Shown here: piece by piece, positions 8,887-17,741 of the stretch
Layout: each line of letters starts with the position of its first letter
Numbering within the stretch: position 1 is the first letter of the stretch
From: Paenibacillus sp. HW567
GTDB lineage: Bacteria; Bacillota; Bacilli; Paenibacillales; Paenibacillaceae
Assembly (NCBI RefSeq): GCF_000374185.1
Contig: NZ_KB910518.1
Location: 4,042,669 to 4,106,668, forward strand
Direction: 5' to 3'
Length of the DNA stretch: 64,000 nt
Made by a program: the position numbers and the translations under genes
The notes under the pieces: generated by a model
What the model was told of the DNA's origin: nothing
The model's input: the letters and a program-made list of their open reading frames with translations, nothing else
Database searches by the model: none

Positions 8887-10479
8887 ATGATCCGGCTTCT
8901 TATTGTTGATGATGAACAAACGACCCGCGAAGGTCTGTTGAATTACGTAGAGTGGGACAATATGGGTATTGAGATGGTTAAGACAGCAGAGGATGGCTGG
9001 GAAGCGCTCCAGCTCTGCAGCAGCTTTAGACCCGACATCGTTCTTACGGACGTTAAAATGCCGCGCATGGATGGCATCCAGTTTGCTATTCGGTTGAAGG
9101 CTATCCAGCCGCACTGTAAAATCCTGTTTCTTAGCAGCTATGCTGACAAGGAATATCTGAAATCGGCCATACATTTGAAAGCGCTTGACTATATTGAAAA
9201 GCCTGTAAATCTGGACAATATTCGCGAGTATATAAGTCATGCCGTCGAAATATGCCTGGAGGAACAGAGGGTCGAGCTGGCAGAGAAGCATGTCCGAAAT
9301 ATTAGCGAGCTCCTGAAGCAGGAACAATATGCCCTGTATTGGATCACCCGTTATGCCAATGACGGCAAAGAGATAACCGCAAGCCCAGAAGTTCCGCCGC
9401 TGCAAGCGGGAGCAAATTTTGCCGCAGCCATCATCAAAATCCATAATCCACTGGAATCGGACCTTCAACATCTGCTTCTCCATAAAAACGACATCCTGGA
9501 AAAGATCGGCCTCCGTTTCTCCGCCTTCGGCCTGGAGACGCTCAGAGGCTTCAAGGATAGCCAGCACCTCATCATTCATGCTTATTCGCGGAACCTTGCG
9601 GCTCCCGAGGAGCTGGTCCCTCCCCTTGCTCAAGTCCGCAGCGATCTGCAGCAATTGCTGCACAAGCCGCTGCTATCATTCATCGGCATCGGGCATCTCG
9701 TCCACCAGCCGCAGCGTCTCATAGATTCCTACTACACGGCTGCCGTCACCATCCAGCGGCAATTTTTCACAGGCTATAACCAGATCGTTGTCTTCCGGGA
9801 AGCCCGGCGGACCCCTGACGGGGAGTTGCCCGGAAGGGACGCTCTGACTCCAGCCTTCTTGACCAGTCTGCAGGAAGAGAAGCAAGACGAAGCCTTCGAA
9901 GTACTTGCCCGTGCAGCCTCCATCCTGAAGGCGAATGAGGATACTCTTGTCAACGACGCCAAGAATATGTTTTTTGATCTCTTGCTTATCCTGTTCAGGG
10001 CAGCAGACCAAAAAAAGATTCACTTGGCCGATAGCTTACAAGATAAGGAATACCTATGGAATGTTCTGTTCCAGTTCAACACTTTACAGGAAATCATGTC
10101 CTATACAGAGGACAAATTGAATTATTTCTTTGAGCAGCTTCATGAGCAGCCGGCAGGAGGCTCTATTGTCTCCAATATCTGCAAGTTTGTGCGTGTGCAC
10201 TACGAGAATCCCAACCTGTCGATTAAAATGATCGCGGAGCACCTTTTTCTGACCCCGAATTATTTGAGCCTGCAATTTAAGAAGGAAACCGGAATGACCA
10301 TCAACCAGTACATTACGGATTACCGGATTGGGAAGGCAAAGGAACTGCTGGCGGACCAGCACCGCAAGCTGTATGAGGTTGCTGCCCATGTGGGCATTCA
10401 GGATGCGAATTATTTTGCCAAGACCTTCAAGAAAGTAACGGGGATGACGCCTTCCGAATTCAAGGAGAAGCATACATGA
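8887..10479 (+). CDS. YesN-type response regulator with AraC DNA-binding domain
   Basis: 530 aa. The receiver domain starts MIRLLIVDDE with phospho-acceptor Asp55 (DIVLTDVKM). A middle region of unknown fold follows, and a C-terminal pair of AraC helix-turn-helix motifs ends the protein (IKMIAEHLFLTPNYLSLQFK and AAHVGIQDANYFAKTFKK). TTAGGGGTG precedes the ATG. It overlaps the downstream kinase gene by 4 bp (ATGA), so the pair is translationally coupled. It is divergent from the LplBC importer operon and presumably activates it when the sensor detects the sugar. Confidence 0.93.
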   Translation: MIRLLIVDDEQTTREGLLNYVEWDNMGIEMVKTAEDGWEALQLCSSFRPDIVLTDVKMPRMDGIQFAIRLKAIQPHCKILFLSSYADKEYLKSAIHLKALDYIEKPVNLDNIREYISHAVEICLEEQRVELAEKHVRNISELLKQEQYALYWITRYANDGKEITASPEVPPLQAGANFAAAIIKIHNPLESDLQHLLLHKNDILEKIGLRFSAFGLETLRGFKDSQHLIIHAYSRNLAAPEELVPPLAQVRSDLQQLLHKPLLSFIGIGHLVHQPQRLIDSYYTAAVTIQRQFFTGYNQIVVFREARRTPDGELPGRDALTPAFLTSLQEEKQDEAFEVLARAASILKANEDTLVNDAKNMFFDLLLILFRAADQKKIHLADSLQDKEYLWNVLFQFNTLQEIMSYTEDKLNYFFEQLHEQPAGGSIVSNICKFVRVHYENPNLSIKMIAEHLFLTPNYLSLQFKKETGMTINQYITDYRIGKAKELLADQHRKLYEVAAHVGIQDANYFAKTFKKVTGMTPSEFKEKHT

Positions 10480-12251
10480 GAATCTTAAAACGCTATCAAG
10501 ACATGAAGCTGAGAAACAAGCTTATGCTGCTGAATTCCCTTCTTATTCTGATCAGTCTTGGAACGGTCACTTATATTTCATATAAGCAAAGCTCAAGAAC
10601 CCTTAATTCCCAGATTCTCAGCACGACCAAGCAATTACTGGACCAGACGGAATCATTCCTCTCTTACAAGATCGGCAAAATCGAAGATGTCTCGGATGCC
10701 CTTGTTCTGGACAGCAACCTGAATGAAATGCTCTCCAAGCCGGCTTCGGAGTATGAGCTTGCGATGCAACTGCGGGATTTCGGGAACATTTCCCTCAATT
10801 TATCCGCTTTTCAAAGAGAGGATGATATCTTCCGGATACGCGTCTATATTCCTGACGAGCTGGAATACGCCTACGAAGGGGTGAACTTCCTGCCGTATAG
10901 TGAATTTACCAATTCCAAGCAATACACTGTCCTGAAAGAACATGTAGGAAAGATGCTGTGGATTACAGATGAAGACGCCATCCCTTCAATGAAGCACCCT
11001 AACGTGCGCACAATTCATTCCATCCGCTTCATCCGCAGCTTGAGATCACTGGATGTCCGGCTCGGGATGCTGGATGTCGATGTCCGCGAAGATGTTCTCA
11101 GCAATATCGTACAAAGGGCCAATACCTCAGCCAACGGTGTGGCGTACCTGCAGAATTCGAAAGGTAAATTCATCGCCGGATCAGGCTCCCCGCTCTTGAC
11201 TCATTGGAAGCTGAATCAGGATACAGCCAGCGCCGTCTCCGGCAAAGCCGACCCTTGGGTAACGCTTCAGTTCGGCAGCGAAAAGGTGTTGGCCGGGGTC
11301 AAAATGATTGCCGGGACGGACTGGAGTCTGGTCTCTATCGTCCCCCTCCAGGATGTATACGCCTCCAGCAATAAAATCAGGAATCAAATCCTTGCTCTGA
11401 TGTTCCCCCTTGTGATAGCGGTGAACCTGCTAGTATACTGGATTTCCACTTCCCAAACGAAAAGAATCGGGATGGTCATCCGCAAAATCCGCCGTGTTCA
11501 GAGCGGGGAGCTGGAGCCTGTTAAATCCGATGGCAGCCGCGACGAGGTCGGCGAGCTGGTGGAGAATTTCAACTATATGATCAGCCGGATGAAGGTCATT
11601 CTGGAGGAGCAATACAAGCTGGGCCAGGAGGCCAAAAATTCGGAGCTTAGGGCGCTGCACTCGCAGATTAACCCGCATTTCCTGTATAATACGCTGGACC
11701 TGATCAACTGGACCGCTATCCAGCACAAGGTGCCGGAGATTGCCTCACTGGTTCAATCGCTAAGCCAGTTCTATAAATTGAGCCTCAACAAAGGCGAAGA
11801 AATTATTTCCGTCGAGAAGGAACTGGAACATGTTCAGCTATATGTGGATATCCAGAACCGCAGATTCGGCAACACTATTGATCTTCATATGGATGTGGAC
11901 GAGGCGCTGTTCGAATGCAGCATACCAAAAATTACGCTGCAGCCCATCGTTGAAAATTCGATTCTGCACGGGATAAGGGAAACCGGAAAACGGCGGGGAG
12001 AAATTTTTATCTACTCCTTCCGTGAAGACAATACCGTTGTCCTTGTTGTTCAAGACAATGGCATTGGAATTCCGGAAGCTTTGGTCAAGCAATTCAACTT
12101 ATCCGAGGAACCCGAAGCGAAACGGGAGGGTTACGGAATTCGGAACATCAATCACCGTATACGCCTCTTGTACGGACCGTCCTATGGTCTTCAGTTCGAG
12201 AGTCCGCCAGGCGGCGGGACACAGGTGCAAATCCGTATTCCCGGAATATAA
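10476..12251 (+). CDS. YesM-type sensor histidine kinase
   Basis: 591 aa. It has an N-terminal membrane helix (LMLLNSLLILISLGTVTYIS), an extracellular dCache-like region, a second membrane helix near 305-325 and a HAMP segment. The His_kinase box is HSQINPHFLYNTLDLINW with His401, followed by an HATPase_c domain (QPIVENSILHGI and DNGIGI). This architecture defines the YesM/LytS-like class that works with YesN-type regulators. The start overlaps the regulator stop. Signal probably comes from the sugar or a binding protein of the adjacent importer. Confidence 0.93.
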   Translation: MRILKRYQDMKLRNKLMLLNSLLILISLGTVTYISYKQSSRTLNSQILSTTKQLLDQTESFLSYKIGKIEDVSDALVLDSNLNEMLSKPASEYELAMQLRDFGNISLNLSAFQREDDIFRIRVYIPDELEYAYEGVNFLPYSEFTNSKQYTVLKEHVGKMLWITDEDAIPSMKHPNVRTIHSIRFIRSLRSLDVRLGMLDVDVREDVLSNIVQRANTSANGVAYLQNSKGKFIAGSGSPLLTHWKLNQDTASAVSGKADPWVTLQFGSEKVLAGVKMIAGTDWSLVSIVPLQDVYASSNKIRNQILALMFPLVIAVNLLVYWISTSQTKRIGMVIRKIRRVQSGELEPVKSDGSRDEVGELVENFNYMISRMKVILEEQYKLGQEAKNSELRALHSQINPHFLYNTLDLINWTAIQHKVPEIASLVQSLSQFYKLSLNKGEEIISVEKELEHVQLYVDIQNRRFGNTIDLHMDVDEALFECSIPKITLQPIVENSILHGIRETGKRRGEIFIYSFREDNTVVLVVQDNGIGIPEALVKQFNLSEEPEAKREGYGIRNINHRIRLLYGPSYGLQFESPPGGGTQVQIRIPGI

Positions 12252-12298
12252 TAGCCGGGGCTTGGGGCCGGAGATTATTTGGGGGTGCTTAAACCCCT

Positions 12299-12338
12299 AG
12301 AGCTGCCCCAAAGGCGAAAGATGCCTTAGGGCAGCTCT
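12299..12338. terminator. Strong inverted repeat between convergent genes
   Basis: AGAGCTGCCC pairs with GGGCAGCTCT, extended by AAGGC/GCCTT, between the convergent yesM-like and fucosidase genes. Neither side has a proper T-run, so termination in both directions is plausible but not proven. Confidence 0.55.
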
Positions 12339-12355
12339 GTGGCTCTAAACGCTGT

Positions 12356-13771
12356 TCAGCCCTCTGTATTCACAACCCGGATATGCGCCAGGGTCGGAAA
12401 GCCGCGGTATTCTTTGAACACAAGCTTAAGGCGGTCTGCACGGGTCTGCGGCAGGCGGAGGATTTTTTGATAGCCAATAATCGTGCCTTCGGCCACTTTG
12501 CTCCATTCCTGCTGAACTTCGCTCCATAGTTCGAACGCTTCTACCCGCTGTCCCTCCATGATCTGTTCCTGCAAAATCACGAAGTTCAGGGTAATGGCTT
12601 CGGGGAATGCGATTTCGATCCACGGCTCCCGGTCCTCTTCCGCAGGCTTCCAGCACAAGCCGTCTGCACCTTCCAGCAGTTGCTCCGCTGTACCGGCAGA
12701 ACTGGAGGCACTCACCGTAGCCAGCCGCATTAGAGAAGACTCTTCCAACTGCGCGATTCTGCTGCCCAAATCTGCCAGCGCCAGCCGGTCCGGCTCAGCA
12801 ATTACTCCTTCTGTATTCGGCGGAATGTTGAGCAGGAAGGTAGCGTTGCCCCCTACGGCATTGAGATAAATATCGAACAGCTCTCTGCCGCTGCGGACCC
12901 CGGAGTCCTCTTCCTGATGATAGAACCAGCCCGGCCGGATGGAGGTGTTGACCTCCGCCGGATACCACACCCAGTCCCCTTCATAGGCGGTGAAAAGCGC
13001 CCGGCTGCCCAAATCCTCTTCCATCGAATTCAAGGAACGCGAGAACCCGCCGTCATCGGCCTGCTGTGACTTCTCGGCAATCTTTTCGGCGTCCTGGAGC
13101 AGCCTGGGAACTACGCTCCATTCCTCTGCCCGGGTATGTCCGGCTTCATTGCCCACCCAGCGGATATCCGGGCCGCATACGCTGATCACGCACCCCGGCT
13201 GAAGTCTGCGAATTGTCTCATAGTAACGGTCCCAGTCGTAGTATTGTTTTTTGCCGCTGGGGCCTTCACCGTTCGCGCCGTCCAGCCAGACACACCCGAT
13301 CTCGCCATAATTCGTGAGCAGCTCGGTAAGCTGGCTGACATAGAAATCATCATAGGCTCTGCCTTCGCCGTAGGTGATCTCCGTCCGGTCCCACGGTGAC
13401 AGGTACACCCCGAATATCATCCCCTGCTCCCGGCAGGCCTCCGACAGCTCCTTGACCAGATCGCCCTTCCCGCCCCGCCACGGTGTATGGGCTACTGTAT
13501 GCCCGGAATACCGGCTCGGCCAGAGACAAAAGCCGTCATGATGCTTGCAGGTCAGAATGACCGCCTTCATTCCCGCATTTTTCAGGATGCCGACCCACTC
13601 CGCAGCATCGAGCTTCGCCGGATTGAACAGGCTAATATCCTCATGCCCTGCCCCCCACTCCACGCCCAGCATCGTATTGATGCCGAAATGTATGAACCCG
13701 TAGAACTCCAGCTTTTGCCAACGCAGTTGCCTGCTTGACGGCTTCACATTGAAAATTTCTGTCTGCTTCAT
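12356..13771 (-). CDS. GH29 alpha-L-fucosidase, subfamily-B-like (1,3/1,4-specific)
   Basis: About 471 aa, no signal peptide, so cytoplasmic. The N-terminal barrel shows FIHFGINT, TCKHHDGFCLWPSRY, GVYLSPWDR and VWLDGANG, whose Asp is the expected nucleophile. The pattern FGxNT...EWGxGxED and the KHHDGFCLWP run resemble GH29-B enzymes that remove alpha-1,3/1,4-fucose from Lewis structures; this subfamily call is from memory. The C-terminal third (about 330-471) looks like a discoidin-type beta-sandwich. AGGAGGG lies about 9 nt before ATG 13771. It is the last gene of the leftward glycan locus after the GH112 phosphorylase, separated from it by a palindromic repeat. Likely job: defucosylating imported oligosaccharides before phosphorolysis. 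Confidence 0.88.
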   Translation of the reverse strand: MKQTEIFNVKPSSRQLRWQKLEFYGFIHFGINTMLGVEWGAGHEDISLFNPAKLDAAEWVGILKNAGMKAVILTCKHHDGFCLWPSRYSGHTVAHTPWRGGKGDLVKELSEACREQGMIFGVYLSPWDRTEITYGEGRAYDDFYVSQLTELLTNYGEIGCVWLDGANGEGPSGKKQYYDWDRYYETIRRLQPGCVISVCGPDIRWVGNEAGHTRAEEWSVVPRLLQDAEKIAEKSQQADDGGFSRSLNSMEEDLGSRALFTAYEGDWVWYPAEVNTSIRPGWFYHQEEDSGVRSGRELFDIYLNAVGGNATFLLNIPPNTEGVIAEPDRLALADLGSRIAQLEESSLMRLATVSASSSAGTAEQLLEGADGLCWKPAEEDREPWIEIAFPEAITLNFVILQEQIMEGQRVEAFELWSEVQQEWSKVAEGTIIGYQKILRLPQTRADRLKLVFKEYRGFPTLAHIRVVNTEG

Positions 13772-13835
13772 TTGAGTAGCCCTCCTGCTCATTAACATGT
13801 ATACAAATTAACTAAAACCCTTCATTTCCGGTATT

Positions 13836-14010
13836 GGCCGTAACTGCGGTGATATTTGGACTTCCGGCCGCTGTTATGTTTGGATTTCCTGATTTAAACC
13901 GTTGTCACGGTAGAAATCCAAACATAGCCTAATCATACGGCCAGCTTTCCTACGGAAAGCTCTCAGGCGGTCGCTTACGCTCCTACAGTTCCAAAATCCC
14001 CTCCGTTACT
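13836..14010. repeat. Palindromic intergenic repeat, copy 1
   Basis: Core inverted repeat TATGTTTGGATTTC / GAAATCCAAACATA around an AACCG...CGGT hairpin, with outer flanks GTAACTGCGG...TTTGGAC and GTTCCAAA...CCTCCGTTAC that are imperfect complements of each other. The same arrangement recurs at 16316-16462. It is noncoding and sits between the phosphorylase and fucosidase genes. Confidence 0.8.
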
Positions 14011-14033
14011 TTTACCTTTTTTATGATCGCTTC

Positions 14034-16193
14034 TTAAAATTCCTTCCACAGGATGCCGCCCGCTGCAAGCTGCACCGATGAGGTATTGCCCGCTCCGTCG
14101 TAGACAGTGGTGGATTGCGGCTCGAGCGAGTTGTTGACGATGGCATACGTACCGCTCTCAGGATATGCGTGTACCTCGCAGGCTGGATTATCGGCGTACC
14201 ATTTCTGCAAGTCCGCTTCCTTTCCGGCGGCGTAGTACAGACTTCTCATGAGAAGTCTGCTGTTCTGCGGAGTGTACGGCAAACCGGCGATGTATACCGC
14301 CCTGCCGTCGCCCGCCTGATTGGCGGACAGATGGATTTCGCCCTTAGAGTATTCCAGAATGCTCACACCGTCATGCAGGGCATACACGTTCTTCATGCTC
14401 TCCCCGAAGCTGAATTCCGTAATATTTCCGGTGATAAAATGACCTTCCGTCAGTTTGCTGAAATACTTGTCCGTGGACAGGCTGAAGCCCTGCTCTTTGT
14501 CCACTCCGAAGCAATCGGCCAATTGAAAGAACCGTCCTTGATGCGATACTGCCGATGGCTCGCCGACCCCGATCAGCCCGCCGCCGTTGTACACCCATTC
14601 CCGCAGCAGCTCGATTAAGGAGGTGTTCTTCCACACCTCTCCGCCGGAAAATGCCGTATGGGCATCCCCCGCATTAATGATTACGTCGATTGAAGGGTCT
14701 ATTCCTTTATTCAACACATCCTCGAAGCTCATAAACACCACATCAACGCTCATTCCGCTCAGCGATTCGAGTATTCCATAATAGGAATACGCCTGTTTGG
14801 AGTACAAGCTGTGAGCTACCGTAAAAGCCTGCCAAGTGCGCAAAGCTCCCCAGCAGTTCAGCACGGCCACCTTCAGGCCTGCATACGGCTTGGTCCCAAG
14901 GATATGCCCATGAATATCCCTGAATTCATCCGTAATTTGCTCTACATACTCTACAAATGCCGGGAATTTATAAGCCAGGCTCAAGTAACCGCCGTAGCCC
15001 ATCCGGTCAATCGGCTTGCGAAGAATCGCGCGGCGCGCCGTGATCCAGTTCTCCCTCGCTTCCACTACCGGATCGTTCCCCTCATGGAATACGTCCGGGA
15101 AGAAGTAGGGCAGAAACCGTCCTTCGGTATATTTTACATGGGGAATATCGGAAATCATCCGCAGCGTCGTGCCATCGCCCACACTGCCGACAACGGCATC
15201 CAGTCCGGTGGATTCGAAATAAGGGCCGTAAGGCTCCACGCCAATCCATTGATCCCCCAGGAACATCATCGCTTCCTTGCCGCTCTGATGCACCAGATCG
15301 ACCAGCTTCTTCGTCTCTACTGAAACAAATTGGGATACAAAATCAACATACTCCAAATAGGACTTGGTTGGCACGCGGAAGGAGGAGTTGTAATACCCCT
15401 GGTCCACAAAATCCTCCGCAGTCAGGGCATACCCCTTCTCCTTGCGGAAGTCCTCAAGCATAGCCACGGAGACGCTTGCCCCATAGCCGAACCAATCCAC
15501 AAATTTCTCCTTCCCGTACTGGTTGAACACAAGGCCGAATTGATAGAAAAAGGTCGTGAACCGCACCACATCCACCTCGGGGTTGTCCCTCAGCCACTGC
15601 TTCATGGTATCCAATATGAAGGCGCTAGAGTGCGGCTGCTTCACATCGAACGGAATTTCATGCGGCTTGTCGCCCCAGTTGTTGGTAATGTGATTATACA
15701 TTTGAACCGGGTCCCACTTGATATAAGCGAGAAAAGAGACGGTGTATTCGTGCCAAGGCGTAGTTTTTTGAATGACTACCTTGTTGCCTTGCTCCTGAAC
15801 CTCCCAATGCTCCACCGGCACTAGCTCCCCGGAGGTTCTGTCCATTACCTGCCAATACCGCTTGGGGTCATGGATATAGTCCACATCCAGTTGCTCCCTG
15901 TAATATGACTCCAGTATATCAATCGTAAGCTCCTCCGCCCGCGCCAGCGTGAAATCCGACAGCAGGTAGATTTGCGGACACTCCTCCATATGCTGCCCGA
16001 TGAACTCATTATGGCCTCTGGTTGGAAAATAGGCGGTGTATATTTTGGCGTCCAGCGACTTGATTTCCGTATCCAGCTTGGTGCCGTCACTGTCGCGGAT
16101 GGCATCCGCGCCCCAGCGCTGCATGATTTCCCTGGTCTCTGCTGCAAAGCCCTCTTCACTTGGCAGGGTTACTCTTCCTTTAGGTTTGGTCAT
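14034..16193 (-). CDS. GH112 galactosyl-HexNAc (lacto-N-biose type) phosphorylase
   Basis: 719 aa, no signal peptide, near the usual length of about 720-750 aa. The start MTKPKGRVTLPSEEGF and the segments TEIKSLDAKIYTAYFPTRGHNEF, SYYREQLDVDYIHDPKRYWQVMDR (shortened here) and VVGSVGDGTTLRMISDI are characteristic of GH112. These enzymes phosphorolyse Gal-beta-1,3-GlcNAc or -GalNAc to galactose 1-phosphate and the free HexNAc; some members act on Gal-beta-1,4-rhamnose, and I cannot exclude that from sequence alone. The neighbouring GH29-B-like fucosidase and NgcE-like binding protein favour a HexNAc substrate. It follows the isomerase-like gene after about 420 bp of repeat DNA, so it may be transcribed by read-through or from its own promoter. 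Confidence 0.88.
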   Translation of the reverse strand: MTKPKGRVTLPSEEGFAAETREIMQRWGADAIRDSDGTKLDTEIKSLDAKIYTAYFPTRGHNEFIGQHMEECPQIYLLSDFTLARAEELTIDILESYYREQLDVDYIHDPKRYWQVMDRTSGELVPVEHWEVQEQGNKVVIQKTTPWHEYTVSFLAYIKWDPVQMYNHITNNWGDKPHEIPFDVKQPHSSAFILDTMKQWLRDNPEVDVVRFTTFFYQFGLVFNQYGKEKFVDWFGYGASVSVAMLEDFRKEKGYALTAEDFVDQGYYNSSFRVPTKSYLEYVDFVSQFVSVETKKLVDLVHQSGKEAMMFLGDQWIGVEPYGPYFESTGLDAVVGSVGDGTTLRMISDIPHVKYTEGRFLPYFFPDVFHEGNDPVVEARENWITARRAILRKPIDRMGYGGYLSLAYKFPAFVEYVEQITDEFRDIHGHILGTKPYAGLKVAVLNCWGALRTWQAFTVAHSLYSKQAYSYYGILESLSGMSVDVVFMSFEDVLNKGIDPSIDVIINAGDAHTAFSGGEVWKNTSLIELLREWVYNGGGLIGVGEPSAVSHQGRFFQLADCFGVDKEQGFSLSTDKYFSKLTEGHFITGNITEFSFGESMKNVYALHDGVSILEYSKGEIHLSANQAGDGRAVYIAGLPYTPQNSRLLMRSLYYAAGKEADLQKWYADNPACEVHAYPESGTYAIVNNSLEPQSTTVYDGAGNTSSVQLAAGGILWKEF

Positions 16194-16249
16194 CTATGTC
16201 TCTCCTTATTGTTAAAATGAAATGAAATGATGATATGAAAAGGCTAAAG

Positions 16250-16562
16250 CGTGACTGCGGGGAATGATTGAAGACCGGCGCTATATAAACTGAACTGTTG
16301 ATTTACTCCATCGGATTTGGTCGTGACTGCGGGGAATGTTTGGACTTCCGGCCGCTGTTATGTTTGGATTTCTTTGATTGGAACCGCTCTTAGCGGTAGA
16401 AATCCAAACATAAAGGCGGACGCATTCGCTCCTACAGTTCCAAACTTCCCCTCCATCACTTCATCCTTTTGTAGTTCTTAGTTCAGTTTATATAGCGGTG
16501 GAAATCCGCAGACAAAGGCGGACGCTCCGCTCCTCCAGTTCCAAACTTCCCCTCCGCCACTC
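16250..16562. repeat. Nested palindromic repeats (copy 2 inside a second, split element)
   Basis: Copy 2 of the palindromic repeat occupies about 16316-16462. Outside it lie GCGCTATATAAACTGAACT (about 16278-16295) and its inverse AGTTCAGTTTATATAGCG (about 16479-16496). Flanking these are GTGACTGCGGGGAATG (16251) and TCCAAACTTCCCCTCCGCCAC (near 16540-16560), which are themselves the outer ends of the same repeat family. The layout reads as one element interrupted by another. No coding potential is seen in this gap of about 420 bp. Confidence 0.7.
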
Positions 16563-16616
16563 CTGCCTTTTTTGGCAGTTCTTTTTAAACCTCAAAAACT
16601 CAAAACTATAACCCCA

Positions 16617-17681
16617 TTAAGGCGCTGCAATTGCGTCATAATTGCCCTGCTCCAGCTTCACGTCGCTCTGGCTGTATTGCTGCTCCAAGTAGTCCGCAAA
16701 TTTCAGGCTCAACGCTTCCGCCTTTAGCTGGCTTTCCACTTCCTCTATGGGCACGGCATAGTTCTCAGTTTTATCGACCAGCTTAACGATAGAGTAGCTG
16801 TCGCCCATGTCTCCAATAGTGGAGTAGCTGCCCTTTTCGAGCTTCATAGCGGTTTGGATGATCACAGCCTCCGAAGAAAGCGGATTGGTCTGGTTATCAA
16901 CAATTGCCGTATTCTTAAGTAAGCGGAGTCCCGTATGACTTTGAGTGACCTGCTCTGGCGATTCCCCGCCCTGTAACTGCTCATGAGCAGCTTGGATGGC
17001 TTGCAGGGCCTGGCTTTTCGCCTCCTCACCAGCATAAGGAACGGACAATACCTCGATATCCAGCCGGGTCCGGTTCTGATAGTCCTTGGCATGCGCCTTG
17101 TAGACCCTCTTAATGTCCTCTGCGGTGACCTGTAACTCCGACTTGCCCAACAGTTCCTCCAGCTCAAGCTTCAGATTGCTGAGCATGTAGAAATAGTACT
17201 GGCTCAAATTGTATTGTCCCAGACCGAAAATCGCTTTGCCGCTGCCGATCTCCTGCTCACGCTGCTTGTTGCCGTCTGCCCAATCCTTCAATAGTTGTTC
17301 GAACCCGGTATGCTTCGCCACTCCTTTGCCCAGCGCGAGGGTTTGCAGCAATTTGCCCTTGGCCGCTTCCTCGGCGGCACGGCTTTTCAGCTTGTCGATG
17401 GGCCGTTCTCCGCCAAATTCAGTGGTCCAGTAATTCCCCCGGTCCTCAGCGTTGTGCTGGACACTGAAATAATTGGTGACCGAACCCCGCTCCTTGTCCA
17501 TATACAATTGGAATTCCTGTCTGGTTACGGGCTCGCCATTAACATACAGAATGATCTTGCCGGGGCCCGGTTCCGCCGCTTCGGCAGATTCAGTAGAGGA
17601 TAAGGCGGGCAACCGGATAACCCCGATGATGATCACTGCTGCAAGAACACAGAAACAGAACACCCACTTGAAAACCTTCAT
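16617..17681 (-). CDS. Membrane-anchored peptidyl-prolyl isomerase / SurA-like foldase
   Basis: About 354 aa. One N-terminal hydrophobic segment (VFKWVFCFCVLAAVIIIGVI) serves as signal or anchor. A SurA-N/PrsA-like helical part follows with the typical opening ILYVNGEPVTRQEFQLYM and a long amphipathic region; a parvulin-like part (about 200-310: TRLDIEVLSVPYAGEEAKSQ, then TIGDMGDSYSIVKLVDKTEN) comes after it. Key parvulin residues are not all evident, so catalytic activity is uncertain. GGGAGG lies about 8 nt before ATG 17681. It follows the MalG-like permease by about 60 bp in the same direction. A foldase in a sugar importer operon may help fold the lipoprotein or the secreted beta-helix protein. 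Confidence 0.72.
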   Translation of the reverse strand: MKVFKWVFCFCVLAAVIIIGVIRLPALSSTESAEAAEPGPGKIILYVNGEPVTRQEFQLYMDKERGSVTNYFSVQHNAEDRGNYWTTEFGGERPIDKLKSRAAEEAAKGKLLQTLALGKGVAKHTGFEQLLKDWADGNKQREQEIGSGKAIFGLGQYNLSQYYFYMLSNLKLELEELLGKSELQVTAEDIKRVYKAHAKDYQNRTRLDIEVLSVPYAGEEAKSQALQAIQAAHEQLQGGESPEQVTQSHTGLRLLKNTAIVDNQTNPLSSEAVIIQTAMKLEKGSYSTIGDMGDSYSIVKLVDKTENYAVPIEEVESQLKAEALSLKFADYLEQQYSQSDVKLEQGNYDAIAAP

Positions 17682-17741
17682 TTCCGCTTCCTCCCGCCGC
17701 ATGACTTGTCACACCGTTCATACCAGTAAAAACCTGAGCCC

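Noticed and set aside
8710..9663. Minus-strand open frame of 317 codons opposite the first YesN-like regulator
   Set aside because: Shadow of the receiver/linker coding region; no ribosome binding site and low-complexity translation.
12299..12338. Confident rho-independent terminator
   Set aside because: Strong stem but no T-run on either side, so kept only as a possible convergent terminator.
13836..16562. Insertion sequence
   Set aside because: Only short palindromic noncoding elements; no transposase frame is present.
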